A stretch of DNA of 64,000 bases from G963556115 sp963666605 (GTDB lineage: Bacteria; Planctomycetota; SZUA-567). The translations under genes and the position numbers were made by a program. The DNA is taken from NCBI GenBank assembly GCA_965140405.1, contig OZ223208.1, positions 1,426,001 through 1,490,000 of the forward strand, written 5' to 3'. Positions 42,907 to 51,999 of the stretch are shown here, piece by piece; within the stretch, counting starts at the first letter, position 1, and each line of letters begins with the position of its first letter. The notes beneath the pieces were generated by a model that saw only the letters and a program-made list of their open reading frames with translations, did not search any database and was not told the DNA's origin.

Positions 42907-43626
42907 CTAATTCTCTTCTGAATATAGTCTAAGAAGTTCTGTGATAATTTTATTTGCTGTAGAGCGTTTTTCGCTATCGGTTAGTTCTAAGTGTTTGTTG
43001 TCTTTAGTAATTAGTACAATATTAGAATAAGATTTTTCAAAAGCTGCTATTGAATTTATTACAATAAGATCTAAGGATTTCTCTTTAAGTTTACGCAGTC
43101 CTTCATCAATATTTATTGTAGTATCTAGAGAGAATCCCGCTATATATTTACCCGTTCTTTCTACACTCTGGTTCAAAGAATGTAGAATATCTGTGGTTCT
43201 CTTGAGTTTGAGTGAAAATTCATGATTTGAGTCTTCAATAACAGATTTTTTTAATTTGTCATTACTTATAACAACTGGTGTAAAATCTGCTACAGCAGCA
43301 CTCATAATAACAAACGTGCAATGCTTAAATAATTTATAAGTTGCATGGTATAACTCTGCTGCACTGCGGATATTAACAACGGGTATGGTGCTGTCTGGGA
43401 TAGAGAGATGTGTAGGACCAAGTATGAGAATTGGTGATAGCCCTGCTTCTTTGGCCGCTATAGCACTTTCAATGCCCATCTTTCCGGTAGATCTATTGGT
43501 TAAAAACCGTACAGGGTCTATATCTTCACAAGTAGGCCCACCGGTGATAAGAATGATCTTACCAGGTTGGCTCTCAGCATTGTTTAGAGCATATATTATA
43601 GATTTGTCAAGCTGTTGTGTATCCAT
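42907..43626 (-). CDS. coaB: Phosphopantothenoylcysteine synthetase, stand-alone CoaB
   Basis: CoaB joins cysteine to 4'-phosphopantothenate with CTP in coenzyme A synthesis. The domain shows ILITGGPTCEDIDPVRFLTNRSTGKMG, SAAVADFTPV, the KLKK site, and AGFSLDT and VINSIAAF. Usually CoaB is fused behind CoaC (the decarboxylase) in one protein; here only the CoaB half is encoded (239 aa), so coaC must lie elsewhere. The start is 5 bp after the TPR gene stop, with no clear ribosome site, suggesting coupling. Confidence 0.9.
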   Translation of the reverse strand: MDTQQLDKSIIYALNNAESQPGKIILITGGPTCEDIDPVRFLTNRSTGKMGIESAIAAKEAGLSPILILGPTHLSIPDSTIPVVNIRSAAELYHATYKLFKHCTFVIMSAAVADFTPVVISNDKLKKSVIEDSNHEFSLKLKRTTDILHSLNQSVERTGKYIAGFSLDTTINIDEGLRKLKEKSLDLIVINSIAAFEKSYSNIVLITKDNKHLELTDSEKRSTANKIITELLRLYSEEN

Positions 43627-43631
43627 TAATT

Positions 43632-44372
43632 TTAAGGTTGTCCAATAAGATTATCGAGATTCGCAATGCCATTTTTAGCAATTTGATTGTCAGGATCATA
43701 TTTTTGGGAAGTCAGGTAGGCCTTTTTTGCTTGATTGTATTTTTTGAGTTTTGTGAGTGCATATCCTGCACCTCTTAAAGCAATTGCTAAATTATGCTTT
43801 TCTGTAGGGAATTTTTGAGCTAAAACAGAAGCTTGTTGATAACTTTTAAGGGATTCTTCATACTTTCCTTGGCGATTTAGTAAATAACCTTGTTCACATA
43901 GTGCTGAACTAGAATATGGAGCAAGTTTTAGTAGACTTTCAAGTGTCGATAGCGAGGCCTCCAAGTCATTTTCTTCAACTGCTAAGAAGGCTTTTAGAAA
44001 AAGAACTTTTTGTAATTCCCAACTTGTACGTCTTATTTTACTATCTGGATGTGAGCTGATAAAATCATCATATTGGGCATCTGAAGAGACACTGATATAA
44101 ATGACATCATTTTCTGTAAGGAGCTCTTGAAATTTTTCGAGGATAGCAAGTACTTTGGTTTTGCCAACCTTGAAATCACCATTAGCTATGGTTTTACTAG
44201 CATCCTCAACCTCTTTCTGGAGCTCAGAACCAATACCTGCACTCTCTACAACTATGTCTTTTATTGTTGTTGTAGTTGTATCATCTGCCGCTATAAGTTG
44301 TGATGGCATAATGGTATTGATGCAAAGTAATGTTAAGATAAGAAGTGCATACAACTTTAAAAAGTTAAACAT
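43632..44372 (-). CDS. Exported TPR protein
   Basis: A 246-aa protein with a signal peptide (FNFLKLYALLILTLLCINTIMPSQLIA) and tetratricopeptide repeats in the C-terminal part, including ALCEQGYLLNRQGKYEESLKSY and ALRGAGYALTKLKKYNQAKKAY. The start at 44372 was chosen (AGGAC 11 bp upstream); a TTG seven codons earlier also opens the frame. The repeat fold suggests binding of partners in the periplasm. First gene of the operon that continues with coaB. Confidence 0.78.
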   Translation of the reverse strand: MFNFLKLYALLILTLLCINTIMPSQLIAADDTTTTTIKDIVVESAGIGSELQKEVEDASKTIANGDFKVGKTKVLAILEKFQELLTENDVIYISVSSDAQYDDFISSHPDSKIRRTSWELQKVLFLKAFLAVEENDLEASLSTLESLLKLAPYSSSALCEQGYLLNRQGKYEESLKSYQQASVLAQKFPTEKHNLAIALRGAGYALTKLKKYNQAKKAYLTSQKYDPDNQIAKNGIANLDNLIGQP

Positions 44373-44585
44373 ATATTTGTAAGTCCTAAGCAAAATGATT
44401 AATCAGTAAGTGTATAGTTAGATGTAGCAATTATTTAAATAATTATAGGGTTTTTTTATTTTGAAACAAATAGATAGTAGTATAAAATATATAAGTCCCT
44501 AAAAATCATAGTAGTTTAGTGTTAACAATATGTTAGAAAATAAATATTGTGTAATAACTATAATAAATGAGAGGTTATGTGTGCT

Positions 44586-46946
44586 ATGAAGAGAGTATGC
44601 TGGTTTAATAGTATAAATTTTTGGCAGGTTGTATTGTTAATTGTTTTGCTCGCTCTTTCAAATGCAGTAGTAGCTAAAGAAGATATTAGTGAGTTACAAT
44701 CAAAAAAAATGGATTATAACTCTCAGTATGAGAATAACAGTATTGCTAAAATATCTCCTTTAGTACAAGAATCAGTGAATACCCAAACATTATGTAGTGC
44801 ATATATCGATGAAAATATTGAATGTAATGATTATGAATGGTTTAATGGGTTGATAGGTATTATTTTGGTATGTGTTATGATAGCCTTGATAATTGCATTG
44901 AGTTATGTATTGGTCTTGTTAGGAAGGAACAAGAGAATAACCAAGGAGTTAAATGAAAAACAAAAACTTCTGGCTGATAGAGAATTAGAAATGATTCTCT
45001 CTTTGGAGGCTGCTGGTATAGGTGTGGTTAAATATAATATAGAGACTAAACAATATTATAGAGATGAAAACTTTTATGAGTATTTAGGGTATTCTTTAGA
45101 AGATCAAAGTAATTTTGAAATGGGGATTTTTAATATTATTTATGAAGAAGATGTTCCAATTGTGAATAAATATCTCGAAGAACTTAGTGATTCAAAAATA
45201 GAAGATAAATATAGTATAACAGTTAGAGTTTATAAAAAGGACAGATCATTAGCAACTGTATTGTTACTAGGGAAAGTAACTGAATTTACAGAAGATAATA
45301 TGCCAAAAATGATTCATGGTGTAATAATAGATGTGACGTTTAAAAATACAATAGAGTCGGAAAATCAAAAATTAATAGAATTTTTAAAATTAGCTTTAAG
45401 TGAATATCGAATGAGTACATGGGAGTGGAATCGGAAGGGAGATGTTGTAAATTATCATTTTCTTCCGTCTGATAATCCATTATATACACTGGCGGAAAGA
45501 AAATACAGCCATTCAGGGGATGAATTAACGACAAAATCCGGATGGTATAATGAATATCTTCATCCAGACGATATAGAAATTAAAAAGAAGTTTAATCATA
45601 AATACCAGTCGATGACAATTGATAATAAAAGTAAAAAGGTCAATGTTCATCAGAGAGTGATAATTGATGATAATGTATTTCAATTATATTTACATGCAAA
45701 AGCCATAGAGTTTGGAGAAGATGGAGTAGTAAGTAAGGTTATTGGTATTGTACTTGACGTAACAGAGATAGTTAAAGAAGAAGAGAATAAAGCGCAATCA
45801 AAAAAATTAGAGGCGATTGGAACCTTGGCTGGCGGAATAGCTCATGATTTTAACAATCAATTAAACGGAATACTAGGTTTTGTAGATTTATTGCAAAAGA
45901 TGGAAGAGATAAAAAATATAGAGCTTGCTCAAAAATACATAAAAATCATTAGTGATTGTGGTAAAAGGTGTGAAGGGCTGACTTCACAACTTCAAGCATT
46001 TGCAAGAAAAAGTAGAGAGAACCAAGAAGATTTTGATATACATCTATCAATTGATAATATGGTTGAGATGCTTGAGCATATTGTAGATAAAAGTATTAGT
46101 ATAACAGTAGAATTAGGAGCCTTAATACATACTTTTAATGGAGATAAGAATTTAATAGAAAATTCATTGCTTAATGTTATTATCAATGCCTGTGATGCTA
46201 TGGATAATGGAGGCAGCATCAAGATTGAAACAGATAATGATGTAGTTAAGTATATAGATAAAATTCCGTTATTTAGAAAATATATAAATCAGCAAGCTAT
46301 TATTATAAAAATATCAGATACTGGAAAGGGAATAGAAAGAGATGCCTTGCAGAAGATTTTTGAGCCATTTTTTACTACTAAAGACGTGGGTAAAGGTACA
46401 GGTATGGGTCTTGCTGTTGTCTTTGGTGTGATCAAAGAACATGCAGGCGAAATATATGTTGAAAGTAGTGTAGGAATTGGTACAACATTTTATATATGTC
46501 TACCTACAAGAGGTAAAGTTAGTAAGTTAGATGTTGATGAAAAGGATATCGATAATTGGCATTTTAATAATAAACTTTTTGGTAAAATACTTGTTGTTGA
46601 TGATGAAATGTCGGTAAGAATTTTACTTAAAAATTATTTGATAAGTTTTGGCTGTGAAGTGTTACTAGCGGCAAATGGTGAAGAAGCGGTAGAGATATAC
46701 TCAACGATGAAGGATGAAATCTCACTCGTAATAAGTGATATCTCTATGCCGAAGATGAGTGGCCCTGAAGCATTAATAAAATTAAAAGAGATTGATGATA
46801 AAGTGAAAGTAATACTAATAACAGGGTATGCAGAAAATGATGAAAAGGTAGTCTTTATGCTAAAAAACGGTGCATCTGATCTGTTAAAGAAACCCCTCAA
46901 CAGAGAGAAACTCTATATGGCAATAAGAAAAGTGCTGGAGCAATGA
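44586..46946 (+). CDS. Hybrid sensor kinase with two PAS domains and a receiver
   Basis: Order in about 786 aa: N-terminal signal or anchor helix, short periplasmic part, second helix (about 88-112), PAS1 (about 140-265), PAS2 (about 275-395), HisKA with His in GGIAHDFNNQLNGILGF, HATPase (NIINACDAM, DTGKGIE, FFTTKDVGKGTGMGLAV), and a C-terminal receiver (VVDDE, phospho-Asp in ISDISMP, Thr in LITGYA, Lys in LLKKPL). All catalytic positions look intact. The start at 44586 puts GAGAGG 9 bp upstream; an ATG at 44577 is too close. Its output partner is not in the window. A PaaK gene follows 77 bp later. Confidence 0.9.
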   Translation: MKRVCWFNSINFWQVVLLIVLLALSNAVVAKEDISELQSKKMDYNSQYENNSIAKISPLVQESVNTQTLCSAYIDENIECNDYEWFNGLIGIILVCVMIALIIALSYVLVLLGRNKRITKELNEKQKLLADRELEMILSLEAAGIGVVKYNIETKQYYRDENFYEYLGYSLEDQSNFEMGIFNIIYEEDVPIVNKYLEELSDSKIEDKYSITVRVYKKDRSLATVLLLGKVTEFTEDNMPKMIHGVIIDVTFKNTIESENQKLIEFLKLALSEYRMSTWEWNRKGDVVNYHFLPSDNPLYTLAERKYSHSGDELTTKSGWYNEYLHPDDIEIKKKFNHKYQSMTIDNKSKKVNVHQRVIIDDNVFQLYLHAKAIEFGEDGVVSKVIGIVLDVTEIVKEEENKAQSKKLEAIGTLAGGIAHDFNNQLNGILGFVDLLQKMEEIKNIELAQKYIKIISDCGKRCEGLTSQLQAFARKSRENQEDFDIHLSIDNMVEMLEHIVDKSISITVELGALIHTFNGDKNLIENSLLNVIINACDAMDNGGSIKIETDNDVVKYIDKIPLFRKYINQQAIIIKISDTGKGIERDALQKIFEPFFTTKDVGKGTGMGLAVVFGVIKEHAGEIYVESSVGIGTTFYICLPTRGKVSKLDVDEKDIDNWHFNNKLFGKILVVDDEMSVRILLKNYLISFGCEVLLAANGEEAVEIYSTMKDEISLVISDISMPKMSGPEALIKLKEIDDKVKVILITGYAENDEKVVFMLKNGASDLLKKPLNREKLYMAIRKVLEQ

Positions 46947-47023
46947 CACTGTTATCGTTATGATAGTGATATAGTATATAATTAAAGTTTGTATAAATTT
47001 GGAAAATAGATGATGGAGGGTGT

Positions 47024-48355
47024 ATGAGTTCATTGTGGAATGATAGGGATGGAGAGTTTAATCCGGTAAGTTCAACAGATTATTTACCTAGTGAGAAGTT
47101 AAAAGAGTTACAGCTCCAACGGCTTAAAGCAATAATCAAATGGGCATACGAAAGGGTAGAGCTATTTAGAACGAGGTGCGAAAAAGTAAATTTAACACCT
47201 GATTCAGTCAAAGAATTAAATGATTTGAGTAAGTTTCCATTTACTATCAAAACAGATTTGCGTGATACTTATCCATTTGGACTATTTGCTAGTGATATGA
47301 CTGATATTGTCCGTTTACATGCTTCCAGTGGTACTACTGGTAAACCTATTGTTGTAGCATATACAGATGAAGATGTAAAGGTCTGGTCAACTGTTATGGC
47401 TCGTACGTTTGCCTGTGCTGGTATACATAAAGGTGATGTAATACAGAATGCCTATGGATATGGGCTATTTACAGGAGGGCTTGGTGCTCACTATGGAGCT
47501 GAAGAACTTGGTGCTACAGTAATTCCAATATCTGGTGGAAATACTGAGAGACAGATAATGCTTATGAATGACTTCAAGTCGAATGCTATCTGTTGTACTC
47601 CTAGTTACTTCTTGCATATTATTGAGCAAGCACCCAAGATGGGTTTTAATATCAAAGATCTACCCCTAAGGGTTGGGTTCTTTGGGGCAGAACCTTGGAC
47701 AACTGAGATGGGTAAGTATGTTGAGAGGGAGGCCGGGATCAAAGCCATAGATATATATGGGCTTTCTGAAATTATCGGACCCGGTGTTGCTTCAATGTGT
47801 TTGGAGCAGGATGGCTTACATATATTTGAAGATCACTTCTATCCTGAAATTATTGATCCAGAAACAGGTGAAGTCTTACCTGATGGCCAGGAGGGAGAGC
47901 TTGTCTTAACTACTCTGTCAAAAAGAGCGATGCCGATGATTCGTTACCGTACTCGTGATATTACAACAATAATTACTGAGAAGTGTGGTTGTGGTAGAAC
48001 TATTAGGAGGATGAAGAGGATTGGAAGGCGTAGTGATGATATGTTTATCATTCGTGGTGTAAATGTATTTCCATCGCAAATTGAGGCAGGCTTGTTGACT
48101 GTAGAAGAAGCAGTACCTCATTATCAAATTATTCTAACTCGTGATGGTGGGCTTGATCAGATAAATGTAGAGGTAGAGCTCTCGCCAGCCGCATTCACAG
48201 ACAAAGTATCTGATCTTGAAAAATTGCATAAAAAGGTTGCTCAAGCGATAGAGAGCATTATCAATATTCGCGTATCTGTAAGACTTGTAGAGCCTAATAC
48301 TATCCCTCGTAGTGAGGGAAAAGCAAAAAGGTTGATTGACAAACGAGGAAAATAG
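47024..48355 (+). CDS. paaK: Phenylacetate-CoA ligase-like enzyme (PaaK type), copy 1
   Basis: An AMP-forming aryl-CoA ligase (443 aa). Motifs: the P-loop HASSGTTGKPI, ...YGLSEIIGPGV, the hinge region MIRYRTRDIT followed by CGCGRT, DDMFIIRGVNVFPSQIE, and C-terminal catalytic Lys near RSEGKAKR. PaaK enzymes activate phenylacetate or similar aromatic acids to CoA thioesters, often as the end of aromatic amino-acid fermentation. No ring-oxidising paa genes are nearby. An ATGGAGGGTGT site precedes the ATG. Confidence 0.92.
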   Translation: MSSLWNDRDGEFNPVSSTDYLPSEKLKELQLQRLKAIIKWAYERVELFRTRCEKVNLTPDSVKELNDLSKFPFTIKTDLRDTYPFGLFASDMTDIVRLHASSGTTGKPIVVAYTDEDVKVWSTVMARTFACAGIHKGDVIQNAYGYGLFTGGLGAHYGAEELGATVIPISGGNTERQIMLMNDFKSNAICCTPSYFLHIIEQAPKMGFNIKDLPLRVGFFGAEPWTTEMGKYVEREAGIKAIDIYGLSEIIGPGVASMCLEQDGLHIFEDHFYPEIIDPETGEVLPDGQEGELVLTTLSKRAMPMIRYRTRDITTIITEKCGCGRTIRRMKRIGRRSDDMFIIRGVNVFPSQIEAGLLTVEEAVPHYQIILTRDGGLDQINVEVELSPAAFTDKVSDLEKLHKKVAQAIESIINIRVSVRLVEPNTIPRSEGKAKRLIDKRGK

Positions 48356-48402
48356 CCTTTTTATTGTTCTTATAAAAAATAAACTAATTAAAGGAGTAAA
48401 TA

Positions 48403-48837
48403 ATGAAAATAAAACAGATTTCAATTTTTTTGGAAAATAAACCAGGTCACTTAAATCACGCGTGTAAAGTGGTAGCTGATGCTGGGATTAATTTGATAAC
48501 ACTATCTTTATCTGATACTGAGCAGTTTGGTATTCTTAGAATTATTGTAAAAGAATGGGAAGAGGCTGAAAAGATTCTTTTGGAATCTGGATTTGTTGTC
48601 AAGGTAACAGATGTGATTGCTACTGAAGTCAATGATGAGCCAGGAGGGTTACAGAGAATACTTGATGTAATAGAGAATTCCGAAATTAATATTGAATATA
48701 TGTATGCATATACAGTGAAGAGGGATAATAAAGCAGTACTTATGTTTAGATTTGATGATGCTGATGCTGCAATTGGTATTCTTGAAAAAGGTGGTATTAA
48801 TGTTATTGGTTCGCAGGAATTGTTTAATAGTCTGTAA
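48403..48837 (+). CDS. Double ACT-domain regulatory protein
   Basis: A 144-aa protein made of two ACT domains: ISIFLENKPGHLNHACKVV...INLITLSL and later EPGGLQRILDVIENSEINIEYMYAYT. ACT domains bind amino acids. Stand-alone double-ACT proteins are commonly encoded next to paaK genes; here it lies between two of them and may sense an aromatic amino acid. An AAGGAG site precedes the ATG. Confidence 0.88.
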   Translation: MKIKQISIFLENKPGHLNHACKVVADAGINLITLSLSDTEQFGILRIIVKEWEEAEKILLESGFVVKVTDVIATEVNDEPGGLQRILDVIENSEINIEYMYAYTVKRDNKAVLMFRFDDADAAIGILEKGGINVIGSQELFNSL

Positions 48838-48908
48838 CTATCTTTAAAATAATATTATGATGTTTTTGTGTAGATAGCTAAATCTGAATAGAAAAGAGTA
48901 TTGTAAAA

Positions 48909-50213
48909 ATGAGTAGCGATTTTAAAGATATAATTTGGGATAAGGATGAGACCTTACCAAGGGAGAAACTTAGAGAACTTCAACTTAATAGACTTAGGGA
49001 GTCCGTCAAACAGGCAAAGAAAGTCCACTTTTATAAAGAGAAACTACATGATATAAATCCTGAAGATATTAAAGAGTATAGTGACATAAAAAAACTCCCT
49101 ATAACTACCAAGGAAGATTTAAGAGAAAATTACCCATTAAATATGTTGGCGGTAGATAGATCTGAAATATCAAGAATTCACGGATCATCAGGAACTACTG
49201 GCAAACCTACATTTGTAGCCTATACAGAGAGAGACGTACAGACATGGGCAAATCTTTGTGCAAGGTTTTTGACTGCTGGTGGTTTGAGACGAGAGCATTT
49301 GGCTCATATAGCTTTTGGGCTCGGACTATTTACTGGTGGATTCGGTTTGCACTTTGGAATTAATGCTGTGGGTGCTGGGATTGTGCCGGTATCTGCTGGT
49401 AATACTAAGAGACAGGTTATGTTACTTAATGATCTTGCACCAGAGGCTTTAATATGTACTCCTAGTTATGCTCTAAATATTGCAGAGGTAGCTAGGGGTC
49501 AAGGTATCGACCCAGTCAAACTCCCTGTCAAATATGGTTTTTTCGGCGGTGAAATGTGGACTGAAGATATGTGTAATAAAATCGAGGAAGAGTTGGGTAT
49601 AATCGCTACCAATAATTATGGACTTTCTGAGATCATTGGACCTGGTGTAAGTGGTGATTGTAAATACAAGTCTGGGATGCATATTCAAGAAGATCACTTT
49701 TTAGTAGAGTGTGTGAATTCTGATACCCTTGAATCAGTTGATGATGGTGAAAATGGAGAGTTGATTTTTACCTCTCTTACCAAAGAGGCGATGCCTATCA
49801 TTCGTTATAGAACTAGGGATATTTCTTCCTTGAATCATTCTATGTGTGAATGTGGACGTACAGGGGTAAGAATGAGTCGGGTACTCGGGCGTAGCGATGA
49901 TATGTTGATTATACGTGGTGTAAATGTCTTCCCATCGCAAATAGAAGAGGCACTATTCAGAATCGAAGGGACTTCAGCGCATTATTTGATTATTGTAGAT
50001 AGACCGGGAAATCTTGATAAAGTGACACTACAAGTAGAAATGCTTCCAGAGACTTTTTCTGATAAGATGAATGATTTGCAAAATCTACGTGATAGAATAA
50101 AGCAAGAGGTTCAAACAGTTACTCAGATTGGAGTTAATGTTGAACTTGTGGCTCCTCAGACTTTAGAACGTTCTGCGGGTAAAGCAGTGAGAGTAATAGA
50201 TAATAGAAAATAG
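48909..50213 (+). CDS. paaK: Phenylacetate-CoA ligase-like enzyme (PaaK type), copy 2
   Basis: A second PaaK-type ligase (434 aa), clearly paralogous to copy 1: HGSSGTTGKPT, YGLSEIIGPGVSGD, IIRYRTRDISS-type hinge, CECGRTG, DDMLIIRGVNVFPSQIE and RSAGKAVRVID. Substrate-side segments differ (GGEMWTEDM for GAEPWTTEM), so the two may activate different aromatic acids. It follows the ACT gene by 71 bp. Confidence 0.92.
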   Translation: MSSDFKDIIWDKDETLPREKLRELQLNRLRESVKQAKKVHFYKEKLHDINPEDIKEYSDIKKLPITTKEDLRENYPLNMLAVDRSEISRIHGSSGTTGKPTFVAYTERDVQTWANLCARFLTAGGLRREHLAHIAFGLGLFTGGFGLHFGINAVGAGIVPVSAGNTKRQVMLLNDLAPEALICTPSYALNIAEVARGQGIDPVKLPVKYGFFGGEMWTEDMCNKIEEELGIIATNNYGLSEIIGPGVSGDCKYKSGMHIQEDHFLVECVNSDTLESVDDGENGELIFTSLTKEAMPIIRYRTRDISSLNHSMCECGRTGVRMSRVLGRSDDMLIIRGVNVFPSQIEEALFRIEGTSAHYLIIVDRPGNLDKVTLQVEMLPETFSDKMNDLQNLRDRIKQEVQTVTQIGVNVELVAPQTLERSAGKAVRVIDNRK

Positions 50214-50311
50214 TACTAATAATTATTGAAATAAATTTTTCAAAATGCGTAAATGATAGTAGACAATATTTTATAATAAAATTTACTAATATTTACTTTG
50301 GAGAGATCATA

Positions 50312-50617
50312 ATGAAAAATTTATTACTCAGTCTTCTTGTTGTTGCAACAATCGGATTAATTGGATGTGAAAGTCAGAGTACTGCTGAAACAGGAAAGAC
50401 TAAAGAGAAGAAAGAGTTACCTGAAGTTGTAACAATTGAAAATATCGGTTCTTTAGATTTTAAAAGTATTGATATAAATGAAGATGGTAGGTTTACTTAT
50501 GATGAATTTGATAAACTTACTAAGAATGCGGGAAGTGCAGAAGGTAATACTGTTTATGCAGAGTATGATGTAGATGGTAACGGTATTATTACTGAAGAGG
50601 AATTTATTAGTAAATAG
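50312..50617 (+). CDS. EF-hand lipoprotein
   Basis: A 101-aa lipoprotein: signal peptide with lipobox LIGC (Cys19), a charged linker, then two canonical EF-hand calcium loops, DINEDGRFTYDE (54-65) and DVDGNGIITEEE (86-97). It should be lipid-anchored and bind two calcium ions. A GGAGAG site precedes the ATG. Function is not known. A shared terminator follows. Confidence 0.87.
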   Translation: MKNLLLSLLVVATIGLIGCESQSTAETGKTKEKKELPEVVTIENIGSLDFKSIDINEDGRFTYDEFDKLTKNAGSAEGNTVYAEYDVDGNGIITEEEFISK

Positions 50618-50637
50618 TGATGAGTAGGTTTGTTAAA

Positions 50638-50673
50638 TTAAAAGTGGGCGAGATAAAACTCGCCCACTTTTAA
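50638..50673. terminator. Bidirectional terminator between EF-hand and dehydrogenase genes
   Basis: TTAAAAGTGGGCGAG (50638-50652) and CTCGCCCACTTTTAA (50659-50673) form a perfect 15-bp stem with the loop ATAAAA. Both sides end in T-runs. It directly abuts the stop codon of the minus-strand dehydrogenase gene. Confidence 0.93.
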
Positions 50674-51996
50674 TTATGCTTTAATAATAATTGCTTTAGG
50701 ATTTTTGACACTTGCCATGCAATTCCTAGTGTCAATTATGAGTTTTGCATTTTCAGCAATAAATTCATAATTAATATCTGAATGTGCTGTAGAAATAATA
50801 ACAGCGTCTGTGTTATTGAGAAGATCTTTAGTTATATCGGTAGATGAAAGACCAAAATCATATTTGCGTGATTTCTTGAGTATAGGTACATATGTATCAT
50901 GATATTTGATATTTGCTCCTAGTTCGGAAAAGAGTTCTATCAGTCTGAGGCTTGGGCTCTCCCTGTCATCATCAATATCCTGTTTGTATGCAATACCAAT
51001 TATAAGTAGGTTGCTTCCCTTTACACTCTTTTCTAAATCATTTAGAGCAGATTCTGTTCTATTTACCACGTACTCAGGCATTGCAGTATTGATCTCTCCT
51101 GCGAGTTCGATAAAGCGTGTCGTAATACCATACTCTTTTGCCTTCCAAGTTAAATAGAATGGATCTATAGGGATACAGTGCCCACCTAACCCTGGACCTG
51201 GATAGAAAGGCATGTAGCCAAAAGGTTTTGTGGAGGCAGCTTTGATAACCTCCCAAATATCTATATCCATCTTTTCAAAGATAACTTTGAGCTCATTGAC
51301 TAGAGCAATATTGACAGATCTAAAGATATTTTCAAGTAGTTTGGTGGCCTCTGCAATATCTGTGCTGCCAACCATATGTGTTGCTGATATAACTTGGTCA
51401 TACATCAAACCAGCAATCTTGCCACAAGTCTCTGTGTAGCCTCCTACAATCTTTGTAATACTTTTTGTGGAGAAACTCTTATTACCTGGGTCCTCTCTTT
51501 CTGGAGAGAAAGCAAGGAAGAAGTCCTTTCCTGCAATAAGACCGGTCTTCTCTAAAATTGGTCTAACTAAGCCAGATGTAGTACCTGGATAGGTGGTACT
51601 TTCAAGAGTAATAAGTTGACCAGTTTTAAGATGCATGGCAATTGTATTTACAGTATTTTCAATATATTGCATATCTGGTTCACGGTATTGGTTGAGTGGT
51701 GTAGGCACACAAATAATAATACAATCAACTTCGGAAAGCTTTGTAAAATCAGTAGAAGCGAAGCACTGGTTGCAATCAGAAATGGATTTTATACTCTCTT
51801 CAGAAATATGTTTTATATACGATATACCATTATTGATTGCAGTTACTTTGGATTCATCAAGATCGAAACCGATAATAGAGAAGCCTGATTTTGCAAATTC
51901 TATCGCAAGGGGTAGTCCTACGTATCCCATGCCAATGATACCAATAGTAGCAGAATGTGAGGTAATTTTGTCCATCAAAATTTGGGGATTATTCAT
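50674..51996 (-). CDS. Nucleotide-sugar 6-dehydrogenase (UDP-GlcNAc dehydrogenase, WbpA type)
   Basis: A 440-aa NAD-dependent enzyme that oxidises the C6 of a UDP-sugar to a uronate. The Rossmann start IGIIGMGYVGLPLA, ESTTYPGTT and catalytic Cys in GLGGHCIPIDPFYL are present. The segment FSPEREDPGN is characteristic of the UDP-N-acetylglucosamine class (WbpA/TviB-like), not of UDP-glucose dehydrogenase. It is 3 bp downstream of the epimerase gene and last in the surface-sugar run. Confidence 0.88.
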   Translation of the reverse strand: MNNPQILMDKITSHSATIGIIGMGYVGLPLAIEFAKSGFSIIGFDLDESKVTAINNGISYIKHISEESIKSISDCNQCFASTDFTKLSEVDCIIICVPTPLNQYREPDMQYIENTVNTIAMHLKTGQLITLESTTYPGTTSGLVRPILEKTGLIAGKDFFLAFSPEREDPGNKSFSTKSITKIVGGYTETCGKIAGLMYDQVISATHMVGSTDIAEATKLLENIFRSVNIALVNELKVIFEKMDIDIWEVIKAASTKPFGYMPFYPGPGLGGHCIPIDPFYLTWKAKEYGITTRFIELAGEINTAMPEYVVNRTESALNDLEKSVKGSNLLIIGIAYKQDIDDDRESPSLRLIELFSELGANIKYHDTYVPILKKSRKYDFGLSSTDITKDLLNNTDAVIISTAHSDINYEFIAENAKLIIDTRNCMASVKNPKAIIIKA

Positions 51997-51999
51997 ATA

